The notes under the pieces: model-generated
Database searches by the model: none
Seen by the model: the letters and a program-made list of their open reading frames with translations, nothing else
What the model was told of the DNA's origin: nothing
Program-made: the position numbers and the translations under genes
DNA from: Ricinus communis
Lineage: Eukaryota > Streptophyta > Magnoliopsida > Malpighiales > Euphorbiaceae
DNA length: 64,000 nt
Assembly (NCBI RefSeq): GCF_019578655.1
Contig: NC_063260.1
Coordinates: 12,650,501-12,714,500 of the forward strand
Direction: 5' to 3'
Shown: one piece after another, positions 32,704 through 44,746 of the stretch
Layout of the letters: the number at the start of each line of letters is the position of its first letter
How positions within the stretch are numbered: the first letter of the stretch is position 1

Positions 32704-35451
32704 ATGATGGATATGTTCTCTAGTGATTCTGATTGGGACAGTTTGAGCGACAGTGGCAGTGAGCTTGAATTTTTATATGGCGGGCATGCTAACTGCATTT
32801 TATCAAGCCTGGAGGAGAGCATAGGAAAAATTGATGATTTCCTTTCATTTGAGAGGGGGTTCGTACGTGGAGAGGTCGTTTGCTCTGTAGCTAATCCGTC
32901 AGGACAGATGGGAAGAGTTGTAAACGTCAAAATGGTCGTTGACCTGGAAAATGTTCATGGAAAAATCATAAAAGCTGTTGATTCCAAGGAGCTTCTAAAG
33001 ATTTGCTCCATGTCAGTGGGAGATTATGTGGTCAATGGGCCTTGGATAGGAAGGGTGGACAAAGTTGTCCACAATGTCACCATTATCTTTGATGATGGAA
33101 GCAAGTGCGAGGTAATTGCAGCAGACAAAGAAAAGCTGTTGCCTGTTTCTCCCAACATACTTGAAGACTCGACGTACCCCTATTACCCAGGACAGAGAGT
33201 GCAGGTTAGGCTCCCTGCTGTTTCAAAGACTAGATCGTTATGTGGTGCTTGGAAGGAAAATCAGGACGTTGGAACTGTTTCTTCTGTAAATGCAGGTCTA
33301 ATGTTCGTTGACTGGCTTGCTTGTGCTCTTGTTGGTTGTGATATGAGCTTGCCTGCTCCCCGTCATCTACAGGATGTGAAAGACCTGACTTTGTTGCCAT
33401 GTTCTTCTTACGAGCATTGGCAGCTTGGAGACTGGTGCATGCTTCCTTTTGCTGATTTTAAGGGTGTGAAGAAGCAGATGCTGTATGATGCATCCACCCT
33501 TGAGCTCATTAAAGAGAATGATAAAATGGGAAAAGGGTTTAAGAGGCAAGATCACTCAAATCTCGAGGAAATCTTTGTTATTGTGAAGATAAAAACCATA
33601 GTTGATGTTCTGTGGCAGGATGGAAGCTGCTCATTAGAATTGGATTCACATTCTCTACTTCCTGTAAATGTGGTGAATGCCCATGAGTTCTGGCCAGGGC
33701 AGTATGTAGTTGAGAAGGGTGCTTGTGATGATCCAAATGTTCCTGACAACCGAAAATGGGGTGTTGTGAGTGCTGTGGATGCGAAGGAACGAACTGTTAA
33801 AGTGAAATGGAAGCTTACTGTAGCAAATCAGGCTAATGATGTGGGCAGCAACCTGGTGTCACAAGGAGAAACTGTGAGTGCCTATGAACTAGTTGAATAC
33901 CCGGATTTCTCCTACTGTTATGGAGATATTGTATTTAACACTGTTGATCAAGCTGATATGCATCGCTTGAAGGGAGAGACTAGCATGGGTGAAACTGTTG
34001 CTATTGAAGGCAAGGAATGTGGGAAAGATCAGAGTGATTACCCATGTGATGGTTACTTGTCCTGCATTGGGTATGTTTCGGGCTTCAAAGATGGTGCAGT
34101 TGAGGTGACATGGGCTTCTGGTCTTCAAACCAAGGTGTGGGCTCTATCCGATCTCAATACTTAAAAGTGATGGCGCATTTTATGGTAAAATTATTTTAAT
34201 TATAAATAATAACGAATAAGATAAAATTGAATAGAATTTTTCATATTTTATATTAGTTATAATATTTTTAAAAATAATAATAAATTAAATATTTTAAATT
34301 TTAAATTTTTTAATGTTTTAATATCCTTTTCATTCTAGAAAAGGTTTCATTAGTTAAAAATTATCTTAAAAGTATTTATTAATTACTTTTTAGTAATTAT
34401 TTAAATTGATACTATAAATATAATTAGCATTATTATTTTCATAGATCTAGGAAAGGCGGTTTTGTTTGGAAAGTGACATTGAGACAAGGGTTGGTTTCAA
34501 GGAAGCTTTCCGTTGATTGTGCTTTTACGCTTTGATAGAAAAATACTAAAATTATGCATAAATTTAAATTTTATGTACCAAAAGTAAATATATATATGTT
34601 AAAATAAAAAATTTATGTATCAAAAATAGTTATACATGTCAACAAAAATTTGTTTCAAAATTTAGTATATATTAGACGTTTACTCGTGAGTTGCATGGCT
34701 GTTGCTATTATTCTGATTATCAAATTAAATTTATAGATAAAATTTAATAGAATATTTAATATTTAATATTTATTTATAATATTTTAAAAATAACATAAAT
34801 TAAATATTTTTTAATTTTTAGTGCAACAATATAAAAACTATTTTAAAATATTAATGAATTTATTTTGGTGTTATATGAACTAATACTATCAATATAATTG
34901 ATATTACTATTTTTCAGGATTAGAAATTATTATACAATTAAAATTAATTCAATAATAAATATATACTAAAGATATAATCTAAAATATTATTTTTAAAATT
35001 AGAATGATTATCTAATTTAAAGATTAATTTATTAATTATTATAATTAAAGTATAATTAATATGCTATTTCTTAGGATAGAATTATAATCATTATCTAATT
35101 AAGAAACTAATTTATTAGTTAATATATATTAAAATATAATTAGTATGTTATATTTTAGGATTAAAATTAGTATTTAATTATGAATATCAATTATTAATTA
35201 ATAAATTAATAGAAAAAGTATATATATATTAAATTTCTATGGTGTCGTGAATTTATAGTGACTTTTCAATACTTTTATATATTAATTGAATAAAAATTAT
35301 AAATTTCTATAAAATTTTCTTTTAGAAAGTTATATAAAATTGTTTAAAGTATGTGATTTTATATAAAAAATACATATTACAATATTTTATGTAAATCTGA
35401 TCCAAATTTTATAATTTTTTAAATAAATACATAAAAATTAAAATATCAGTG

Positions 35452-35508
<57 letters not shown>

Positions 35509-38427
35509 GAGAGAGAGAGAAATAATTTTAATATTTTATAAGTATTTAGAGTTTCAAGTGTTTGTGCTAGTTGTATAGTAATATCAATGCAACTTATTTA
35601 GTTGTTATGATTATTTATAAAAAAAAAAATTATTTAGACTTGATGCATGTCTTCACTTGTATATCAGATCAATAAATGGTTGACATATATTTATTAATTT
35701 TAAATAATAAAAAATATGTCAATCATCTAATACTAAAATAATAAAATATATCATATATACGTATCACATTTCTATTAGTCATAGTATATACATTAACCTA
35801 CACTCGTATTAGTTATATTATATGCACTAAATTTAGGTAAGAATCTCGTATTCCGGAAATAGGACGTGATTAAATTAAGCAAAAGACACCAAATGTTGGC
35901 AATTTATTTTTTTGCGCTAGGTTGCCTAGTTATCTCTAAGACACGAACTTGGCTAATTATTGTTATTTCTTTTCAATTACTTTTACGTTCCAGCCACCGG
36001 GAGATGGAACACCTCCGGTTCCAGTTAGGTTAGTCCATGTGTGTATGTAATAATTTAATTCAGATTGACATTTTTGGTAAGAGAAGAGTGGTAGAACTTT
36101 TCAGGTTCATTGTAGGTTTTTGTAATAACTTGAACCTTGTAGGTTAGTGAAGACTTTCAAAAGTTATCTTAAGCTACTAATATTTATTGTTGGATAAAAT
36201 TAATTGATATTCTGTTTTCATTCATTGTTGGAGACAGATTGAAGCATTAATCTTAAACAATCTGTTGTACATTGTTACAGGTTGCACCTAATGACATTTT
36301 TCGTATAGATAAATATCAAAGTTCACCTGCAAACTCTGTGCTGAATGTGAATGAGCAAAATATTGACGATGTGAATTTGAATCAAGAGATGATTGGTCTT
36401 GACAAACAATCCTCTAGCCTGAAAGGAAAGGTAAAGCTAATTCTCTCTCTCATTAATGAACATTTTGGTCATCTATAAAGAAGTTGTTGTCACTTGAAAT
36501 CAACCAATGTTTCATTCTCAGGATCTGCAAAGTTCCAGTAGCAACAGTGAGTGCAAACAGGGCTCATGGAAGGCTAGTTCCTTCTTTCTTCCTCGATCTA
36601 CTATTGGATTTTTCAGGAGCATCGCAGCAAGTATATTTGAATCCTTTGGTTCCACATCTTCTTGTTCAGTATCTTCTGGCCCTGTTTTTAAAGATGGCAA
36701 TCAGTTGAAGTCGGTCGAAGAGAAAGAAAATATGGAAAACAATGATCTCTGCACAGAGATGCAATCACTGATACCAGGTGGCATGCAGAGTTTTGAAAAC
36801 GCAAGTTTAAACCAGGAAGTCAATGATATTCAGGAAAATAAAGAAGTCCAGTCTTTATTCGGCAGCAAGAGTGAGGAACGATTCAGGCAATTTGAAATGG
36901 TTGATGATTGCTCTGACCACCACTTTCTTGATGATGCGAGCAGGGGATTAGCATTATCTCAGGTTAGAAGAAACTTAACTTCATTTCCCAGAAAAGTTAT
37001 ATCAGCTGAACAGGTTCAAACAATCATGATATATATCACTCGCTTTTTAAATTTTTTTTTTTTTATGCCTCATAGATGAAAAGGAGTTGGCTGAAGAAGG
37101 TACAGCAAGAGTGGAGTACCCTAGAAAAACATCTTCCTGGTTAGCACTCTTCTCTTAATTCGACTTCACTTGGAATGCCATTTTGTGAATTGGTTTATTC
37201 TTCAACTTATAAGATTTGTATCAACCTCAATAGAATCAATATATGTCCGCGTCTACGAGGGAAGGATGGATCTCCTTCGAGCAGCCATTGTCGGTGCACC
37301 TGGAACTCCATATCATGACGGGCTGTTCTTCTTTGATATATATCTTCCTCCAGAGTATCCTCACGAACCACCTGTAAGTTGTTTAATCTAGACTACCATA
37401 GGTTCAACTACCAGTCTAATGAATACTCAAATAGACTAAAGATTTATCATTGAGTTGCGTTGGCAACAATTAAGCCAAAATGGTTCTTTACTATAAGCAA
37501 ATTTGCTAAAATTCGAGTATTCAATATACACATATCATTTTTATGCTGTGTAATGTATTCCCTATAAATCTATGTCATGTAGCTGGTGCACTATCGTTCT
37601 GGTGGGCTTCGCGTCAATCCTAATTTATACGAGTCTGGCAAGGTCTGCCTGAGTCTCCTCAATACATGGACAGGCACCGGCACTGAAGTGTGGAGTCCAG
37701 AGAGCAATATTCTACAAGTTCTTCTTTCCCTCCAGGCCCTTGTGCTCAATGAAAAACCTTATTTCAATGAGGCTGGGTATGATAAACAGATCGGAAGATC
37801 TGAGGGAGAGAAGAACTCTGTTAGTTATAATGAAAATGCATTTCTCATGACCTGGAAGTCCATGCTTTACTTGCTTCGTCAGCCACCAGAGGTAAAATCA
37901 GTTGGTAACATTTTATATGATTTAGTAATGGCTAACTTGATACTAGTTCTTTTCAGACCAAGGATTTCTGTTCTGTTATACTAATAACTGCTGCTTGGAT
38001 GGTTGATATGAAAAATGACAGTCTTTCGTACTCAAAATCAACCTCTTATTTTATGTCATTTTCAATAGCATAAACCTTTTAGAGCTTGTCTTTTTCAGGG
38101 GTTAACTGCTTAGGGACTTAATAACCATGAGCTATCTCTTACCTGTGGACATTTAACAATGATATAATGTGTTATGTGCAGCATTTTGGGACACTGATAG
38201 AGGAGCACTTGAAGAGAAGATCTGAATATATTCTATCAGCTTGTAAAGCATATATACAAGGAGCTCCAGTAGCATACCCATTTGAATGTGGACATGTTGA
38301 GCATGAACACCAAAAGGGAAATTCTACAGGGTTCAAAATCATGCTCTCTAAGCTCTTTCCAAAGCTTGTGGAGGCATTTGCTGCTAAAGGAATTGATTGC
38401 AACAAATTTGCAGAGGTAGACCCATGA
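32704..38427 (+). CDS. PHO2: PHO2/UBC24, E2 ubiquitin-conjugating enzyme
   Basis: A large E2 of the UBE2O-like type that marks phosphate transporters and PHO1 for degradation at endomembranes, limiting phosphate uptake and loading. A third leader exon starts at 32540. Coding exons are 32704-34134, 36281-36430, 36522-36962, 37076-37139, 37234-37373, 37583-37891 and 38182-38427, giving 925 residues from the ATG at 32707, or 926 from the one just before at 32704; Arabidopsis PHO2 has 907. The N-terminus DSDWDSLSDSGSELEF and the FLSFERGF segment are family hallmarks. The UBC domain covers about residues 680-840 with the catalytic Cys at 763 in NLYESGKVCLSLLNTW. The usual HPN motif reads NPN, as in UBE2O relatives. 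Intron 34135-36280 is 2.1 kb, AT-rich, and has (TA)n and repeat DNA. Expression is set post-transcriptionally by miR399. Confidence 0.96.
34700..35220 (+). repeat. AT-rich dispersed repeat, copy 3, in PHO2 intron
   Basis: Units of roughly 105 bases recur here, each with a form of ttaggat(t)agaattat, then a ttatctaatt or tatttaatt phrase, then aatttattagttaatat. Related DNA lies at 28780-29260 and, inverted, at 13121-13310. It has no coding role. Confidence 0.4.
35456..35521. repeat. (TA)n then (GA)n microsatellite
   Basis: About 24 TA units at 35456-35503 are followed by a short (GA)n run, inside the large coding-region intron of PHO2. Confidence 0.95.
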
Positions 38428-39916
38428 ATGTGCATACGCCATGACATTTTGTACCATATGTATCATAACAACACGTGCTTGAGGATTTCACAGGAAAAAT
38501 AAAAAGATAGGGAAAGTGTCTTTGCTTATTGTGTGTAAGGTGAAAATGACAGGAGTGTATTTATTAAATAAGAAAAGGAGAAAAGGGCTCCTGGTATTGT
38601 AATTTTATTACTATAAAACAGCACTGGTATTGAGTTGCCGACTGCAACATTATGAATAAAGAACAAAGCTTGGATTAGTGTGGTAGATAATGTTGGTTTT
38701 CCCTACTCTGATAGTTCAATTATCTGCTCAACCGCGTGGCATACAGATAATTCGAGGTGTGAGTGTGACTAGTTATGTCAACTATCTAAGGATGATGGCA
38801 GCACCACATCCCACATCATCTATGATGAGGAATTTGGCATTCATGAAAATTTCTTTTTATTTTACTTAATAATCAAACTCGTGAGATTATTGGTTTAGAA
38901 AAATCTAAATATTTATGGTGATAAATGTGATATGGCATATTAATTTCACAAGATACAACAACTTATTAAGATAAATACAAATTTAGGAGTTTAATAAATT
39001 GTGAATTAAAAAAAATTAAATATATATATTTATATTTTCAAATTTTAATTTTTATGTAATTTAATAAATATTTAAATTATTTTTATAATATTTTTGATAT
39101 ATATCCTCATTCAATATATCTATATGTATTTTACGAAGGTGTTTAATATTATTAAAAAATAAAATTTTATTATATTAAACTGAAAATTAAAAGTATTTAT
39201 ATATTAAAAAAATTAAATTTAAATAACTATAAAATTAAATTAAAAATTAAAATATTAAAATAATTAATAAAATATAAATTTAAAGCCATAAAAATATTTA
39301 GTCTCTCATATTATTTGCATAAAATTAATTATTTATCATGTGTATTATTCATATTGGTAAGGGATTTATTACCAATAAATTTTTAAAATTAAGAAATTAA
39401 TTAATATATTTAAATACTGCACTTAATATATGCAATTAGTTTTGTAGTAAGTATAGCAGAGACGGTCAAGCAGGTTCAGATTTTAAATTCAAATTTCAGA
39501 AGACAGTTGTAGAGTCTTGCCTTGATGGGATTTTGTCCGAGCTCCAAAGTTGGTGCTGCACCGACGAGCTTGGACAAGTCTAAACTGATTTTAGTTTACG
39601 AACATTCTGCAGCAAAAAGAAATCCATATAATCACGCTCAACAAGAATAGCTACCGTTGCTCGCTCCCTTTCTTTATTGATAAAAACAAGTTTTGCACTC
39701 ACTGTCCACGATGATGACATGGCATGGCGAGTATCTGTCTGCTATCATCGCTGCACTTGCAAGCAGAACGTATGCAGTGCCACGTCAGCGTGGTTTTGAA
39801 ATGCATATTCGGGTCGGATTTAGTGGACAAACACCCGAGAAAATACACCTATAAGACATAATCAAGACCGGAGCGTCGATACTGACGGGACCCTTCTTCA
39901 GAGAAGGAAAAAAAAA
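38428..39916. other. PHO2 3' UTR and spacer
   Basis: The first 250 bases are probably the PHO2 3' UTR, with a possible poly(A) signal (aataaa) near 38655. The middle holds a small foldback repeat. The part from 39.45 to 39.9 kb is GC-richer and likely the promoter and leader of the DUF2921 gene. I see no other gene. Confidence 0.55.
38995..39305. mobile_element. Small AT-rich foldback MITE, copy 2
   Basis: Its reverse complement matches the element at 11409-11693: taaatatttttatggctttaa at the start and gatatattgaatga near the inner end, with aattttattttttaataata between. It is itself an imperfect hairpin. Confidence 0.5.
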
Positions 39917-42811
39917 ATGGGGGAAACCAGTTCCACTCCTCAATTATCTCCATTACAGAAATGTAATAACAAAAGTTCCCTTTTGGACCCTTCAAAAACC
40001 CTAAAATTCTCTTTCACTGCTCTCTTTCTCTCCTTCTATTTCCTTCTCCTCACCACCACAGCAGCAGCAACAACGCCAATTTCGCCTTCAAATTTCCTTT
40101 CATATTACACCCAACACTGTAACGACATCGTACCAGAATCCCCATCCACCAATACTCACATTAACTTTGCTCTCGGCCAAGACAAAACCCTACATTTTGA
40201 CATTGCTTATTTCACCGGCGGTAACCAAATCCTACCCAACAAAAACGCCACTCAGAACGCTGTTGTTCCGCTCTCGTTTCACCCAAAAAGAAGTACCATT
40301 TATTTTACACAAATACCTCATGTCGTTATCCTACAAGCAACTCTCAGATTCCACTTCCCAGTTCACTTCAATTCCCGTAATTTGAGGGAAATCAGATTCC
40401 GGCCGCCTCGAATTCCGGTTCGATCAAGGTCTTTAGATTTTGAGCTTTATGGGCTTTGGTCAATGGAGACTGGGAAGCTTTGTATGGTTGGATCTTCTAG
40501 ATCGAGTTTTTCGAATTTGGGCGGTGTTGTAAGTTCTTTTAACAATACTAATGTTGTCTTAAAGCTTAAATATCCTGTTGTTTTCAGTAATGTTAGTAGT
40601 TTGATTAGTGGGGTGTTAGAGAGTGTTAACGATAAGAGTAGTTTGGGTTATTTTGAGCCTATTTCTATTTTGGGTATACCGCATTTTGGTGAATATAACT
40701 ATACACTGATAAATAAAGGTAACGATAATGTGTGTTTTGAAGGAAATGATAGAGGCAATGATAATTTACATTTAGAGTGGCTAGATCCTAGTACTTGTTT
40801 AACTCATTTATATAGGTTTGCTAGGAATTTGAAATTGGAGTATGGGAAGGATTGCCACCGCAATGGCAGTGGTAGATGTAATCCTTTTGGCGGGGATTCT
40901 GGGATTTTGCCTAAATTTATGACGATTCAAGGAATTAGATGTGAGCGTGGAGGGAATGGTGGAATTCGACTTCTGATAGGGTTTTCAAACTCTGTTTATT
41001 ATGGTCATGGACCTTTTGGTTATGAAAGAGTTTTTGATCCCCATACAATGTTTATTGGTGAGGGAGTTTGGGATGAGAAGAAAGATAAGCTCTGTGTGGT
41101 TGCATGTAGAGTTTTGAAGTTAAAGTATTCATTAGTTAATGCTTCTGTTGGTGATTGCTCGATTCAGTTGAGCTTGTGGTTCTCTAAAACCTTGACAATT
41201 AGAGAAAGAAATACTGTTGTTGGGCAAATTTCAAGCGGGATAGCTGTGAATGAGACAGGGTATTTTGATAGGATTGGATTTCATGGTTCTGGGAATATGA
41301 TCAGGGGACTTACGGGTTTGAAATATAAGTATACTATGCTTGACAGGGTAAATAAGTTTTGTCCAATAAAGAAGACCATGAGAGGTGCTGCTGGAAAGGC
41401 ATACCCTAATGCTTATTCCACAGATATGAGATTCCTTATGTCAGTGAGAAATGTTAAAGGACAAATAGCACAAGGTTTCTCATCCCCATTGTTTGTAGGT
41501 GATCAGCTTTTGGAGCCTTATCGAATGAACGACAACCACAGCGGTCTTGTAAATATTAGCTATTCAATGACCTTCACAACAAGCTCTGATTTTCAATTGG
41601 GAGATAAGCTTTTATCAAATGCATCGGTAGAAATATCTGCTGAGGGGACATATGATAAGGAGACTGGTGTCCTGTGCATGATAGGTTGTTCACATCTGAC
41701 ATCGGATGACGAAAATTCTGCAAAAGATAGTTCAGTGGACTGTGACATTCTGGTCAATATTCAGTTTTCTCCATTGAATGCAAAGGGTAGGGATAACACC
41801 AAGGGAACCATTAAAAGCATGCGGGGAAAGATGGATTCTCTTTACTTCAGGCAACTTGAGATATCTTCTAACTCAATTTATAAGAGCCAAGCTACAGAAT
41901 CCATATGGAGAATGGATATGGAGATTACTATGGTTTTGGTTTCTAATACTCTTGCCTGTGTCTTTGTGGGGTTGCAACTCTATCATGTGAAAAAGCATCC
42001 TGATGTGCTACCCTTCATTTCCTTTGTGATGCTTATTGTTCTTACACTAGGTTATATGATACCTCTATTGCTAAACTTTGAAGCCTTTTTCATAGGAAAT
42101 CATAACCGGCAGAACATTTTTCTTGAGAGTGGTGGATGGCTTGAATTAAATGAGGTTTTAGTACGGGTTGTAACAATGATAGCCTTTCTCTTGCAATTTC
42201 GTTTATTCCAACTTAGTTGCTCTGCGAGGTACACTGATGGAAGGCACAAGAGTTTGTGGGTTTCTGAGAAAAGAGTTCTTTATTTGTCCTTACCTCTGTA
42301 TATAGGTGGTGGGTTGATTGCTTGGTACGCTCATCAATGGAGGAATTCCTACACGAGTCCATATTTACGGCCCCGCCATATTGCTTACCAGCAGCATTAT
42401 CAGTGGAAAGACATTAAATCTTATGGTGGTTTTATTCTGGATGGATTTTTGCTTCCACAGATAATGTTCAATGTATTCTTGAACTGTAAAGAAAATAGTC
42501 TAGCCTCTTCCTTCTATGTTGGGAAAACTATTGTCCGTTTGCTGCCCCATGCATATGACCTCTATAGGGCTCATAGTTCTTCCTGGTCCCTTGATTTATC
42601 CTACATATATGGGAGTCACAAGCATGATTTTTATTCCACTACATGGGATATCATTATTCCATTTGTTGGTCTGCTATTGGCTGCCTTCATTTACTTGCAG
42701 CAGCGATTTGGTGGCCGTTGCTTCATTCCCAGGAAATTTAGAGAGACGTCTGGATATGAAAAGGTACCTGTAGCAAGTAGTGAGGAAGTGCGAGTGGAAG
42801 CGGGACACTGA
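39917..42811 (+). CDS. DUF2921 family membrane protein (964 aa)
   Basis: Intronless. The family is plant-specific and its molecular function is not established; At1g52780 is a comparable Arabidopsis member, and the FLYING SAUCER proteins combine related sequence with a RING domain. No RING is present here. After a short polar start, a hydrophobic segment at about 31-52 (FTALFLSFYFLLLTTTAAAT) looks like a signal peptide or anchor. Residues of about 60-660 are a long, Cys-containing, probably luminal or extracellular region with many N-glycosylation sequons. Six hydrophobic segments follow at about 670-690, 697-720, 747-770, 788-806, 838-857 and 912-932, then a short basic and acidic tail. The start ATG follows a poly-A stretch and opens with MGETSS; no earlier in-frame start is needed. 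Localisation to the secretory pathway is inferred. Confidence 0.9.
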   Translation: MGETSSTPQLSPLQKCNNKSSLLDPSKTLKFSFTALFLSFYFLLLTTTAAATTPISPSNFLSYYTQHCNDIVPESPSTNTHINFALGQDKTLHFDIAYFTGGNQILPNKNATQNAVVPLSFHPKRSTIYFTQIPHVVILQATLRFHFPVHFNSRNLREIRFRPPRIPVRSRSLDFELYGLWSMETGKLCMVGSSRSSFSNLGGVVSSFNNTNVVLKLKYPVVFSNVSSLISGVLESVNDKSSLGYFEPISILGIPHFGEYNYTLINKGNDNVCFEGNDRGNDNLHLEWLDPSTCLTHLYRFARNLKLEYGKDCHRNGSGRCNPFGGDSGILPKFMTIQGIRCERGGNGGIRLLIGFSNSVYYGHGPFGYERVFDPHTMFIGEGVWDEKKDKLCVVACRVLKLKYSLVNASVGDCSIQLSLWFSKTLTIRERNTVVGQISSGIAVNETGYFDRIGFHGSGNMIRGLTGLKYKYTMLDRVNKFCPIKKTMRGAAGKAYPNAYSTDMRFLMSVRNVKGQIAQGFSSPLFVGDQLLEPYRMNDNHSGLVNISYSMTFTTSSDFQLGDKLLSNASVEISAEGTYDKETGVLCMIGCSHLTSDDENSAKDSSVDCDILVNIQFSPLNAKGRDNTKGTIKSMRGKMDSLYFRQLEISSNSIYKSQATESIWRMDMEITMVLVSNTLACVFVGLQLYHVKKHPDVLPFISFVMLIVLTLGYMIPLLLNFEAFFIGNHNRQNIFLESGGWLELNEVLVRVVTMIAFLLQFRLFQLSCSARYTDGRHKSLWVSEKRVLYLSLPLYIGGGLIAWYAHQWRNSYTSPYLRPRHIAYQQHYQWKDIKSYGGFILDGFLLPQIMFNVFLNCKENSLASSFYVGKTIVRLLPHAYDLYRAHSSSWSLDLSYIYGSHKHDFYSTTWDIIIPFVGLLLAAFIYLQQRFGGRCFIPRKFRETSGYEKVPVASSEEVRVEAGH

Positions 42812-44746
42812 AGATTTAATAGTTTGTATAGTGTATATCGCATATGATGCAGGTCAAATAGTTCTCTTGTCTTAATTACTTTGTGGGTACAGAGTTCATG
42901 TTTGTCTTAATATTCTGGAAATATAGGATCCCTTGTCCATATCCCCTGATATTCTTTATCCTGTTAAAAGCTGTTAGCATCTACATTTTAGAAATTTGAG
43001 ATAAAGTTTTATGTTTTAGTCTATCTATGAAACATTTTCCACTATACATATGTCATTTCCCAGATTATTATTTTTTTAGAAATGTGGCAGATATATGAAT
43101 TGTGGTATTTCCATATGGTTGTTATACTTGTTCAGAAAATTAAATTACATTCTGCATGACAGACAGCGACATGCTCACTGTCATATTCAAATGTCGATGT
43201 CGTCTGAAAATTCTTATGCTTGTGTTAGCTTTGTAGAAGAAGATGGTTATGAATGTTGTGCGCACTGCAATATAGTTGTGTACTCTGCAGATTGAAACTA
43301 GGTTTTGCAATGCTTGCAGTCTTGGAGCTCCTAGAAGCTATGCTATCTTTTGCGAGATCATTTTATGTTCAGCCGATTTCTTTTTCTTTTTTTCCTTTTA
43401 TCACTGTGCATGCTTAGAGCTTTAATATCCCCAAAATGGGGAAAGAGTGGAGTGCCTCAGATCATTTGGCTAGCATCTCTGGTGCAGACATAAAGATTGG
43501 CTGTAATTTCTCAAATTATATTGGTTGAGGAGACTGCAATGGATGCGAAAATAACAAATTTTGGCTATTCAAGACTCATCTTCTTTGGATGTGATTGTAA
43601 ATTTCTTAACTATTTAACTTAATTTAACGGGGTTGCTCATCTAATTTGTCCCGAGAGGAATGGTAAGTCACCGACATTGAAAATCTAACTTTTAGTTAAA
43701 TCCAACACCAAAATGTTTAGGTACCATTTGACCTTCGAACATTGTGCATTACTGAGCAGTGCAGATTCAAAATATTAAGAGCTGCTGATTGCTGAAACAA
43801 AGATTAATATATTCACATGTGGCAAAGCATAGTTAGTGGCTGAGAGCGTAGCAAATATCATCAGCAACTGCTTTTAACAAGGAAGGACTGAGCTACAACA
43901 TATGAACAAATATGTACATAACCATAAAGTGAATGAATATGGCTAGACCAAAATGCCTGTCAATCACTTTGCAGAACTCTGTACAATAGCAGAAATTGAT
44001 AACACGTGCCTATCAGACATGGCAGCAAAAGATATAAAGTTGATGGCATTATCATAAGGATCTTCCTTGGAACAATCACTTCGGACAAGGTAGAAGGCAA
44101 CCGCCTCTTCAGCCAGTGGAATCGGAGTCCAATCGTCTGTCGGGGTTGCAACAAACTTTGTTAGAATCCCATAAATGAGTACTTTTGTATTAATTTAGGA
44201 AAGAGGGGGAAAAATGAAATAAAGATAAAGGCAGATTCTATGTGCACACTTTGGTCCTTGAATATTTGTTTATACGTACATGTATGAAATTATATTCTGG
44301 CTTTTAAAAGTATAACTAGATATTTGTACTGTATAGGATTAGAATTAGGACAGCACCACAAAAAGTACAAAACAAACCAGCCTGACTATATGCACAGAGG
44401 AAGACTATTTACTCAATTCCACAACTCAAAGTTAGCTTAACTGTCAGACCCTCAAATAGCAAATCACAGTATAGTCGGTTGAGACCAGGGTCGTTGGGTA
44501 CCACAATACGATGACAACAGTCAAAGGATGTGAAACTCGTGTTTGTTATCAGGATCAGTGAGATGAGTGCCTTATTACTACTTTTGTCTTCACTTAATTC
44601 AATAATACAGCAAACCACAGACAAAAGCATTAAACAATCAACTCAACCACATAGTTTGAGCTAAAATAAGGTTAAGATGTGATAAAAAGTGAATAACTAC
44701 AGAATCCAAAATAACGGTTTGGGATAGAAATACCTCGACTCTCCTG
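42812..44746. other. Spacer between convergent DUF2921 and callose synthase genes
   Basis: The DUF2921 and GSL1 genes converge here, so both 3' UTRs are expected. No full gene is supported. One coding-looking stretch at 43964-44155 is listed separately. Confidence 0.5.
43964..44155 (-). CDS. Candidate orphan 3' exon, unidentified
   Basis: On the minus strand, after a possible acceptor (taacaaag), a 63-codon frame runs FVATPTDDWTPIPLAEEAVA and on to ISAIVQSSAK, then TGA. Composition is GC-richer than its surroundings and the residues look like globular protein. I do not recognise it. No upstream coding exon is visible in the 590 bases before the GSL1 stop codon. It could be a 3' UTR exon of GSL1, the relic of a lost gene, or chance. 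Confidence 0.25.
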   Translation of the reverse strand, partial: FVATPTDDWTPIPLAEEAVAFYLVRSDCSKEDPYDNAINFISFAAMSDRHVLSISAIVQSSAK

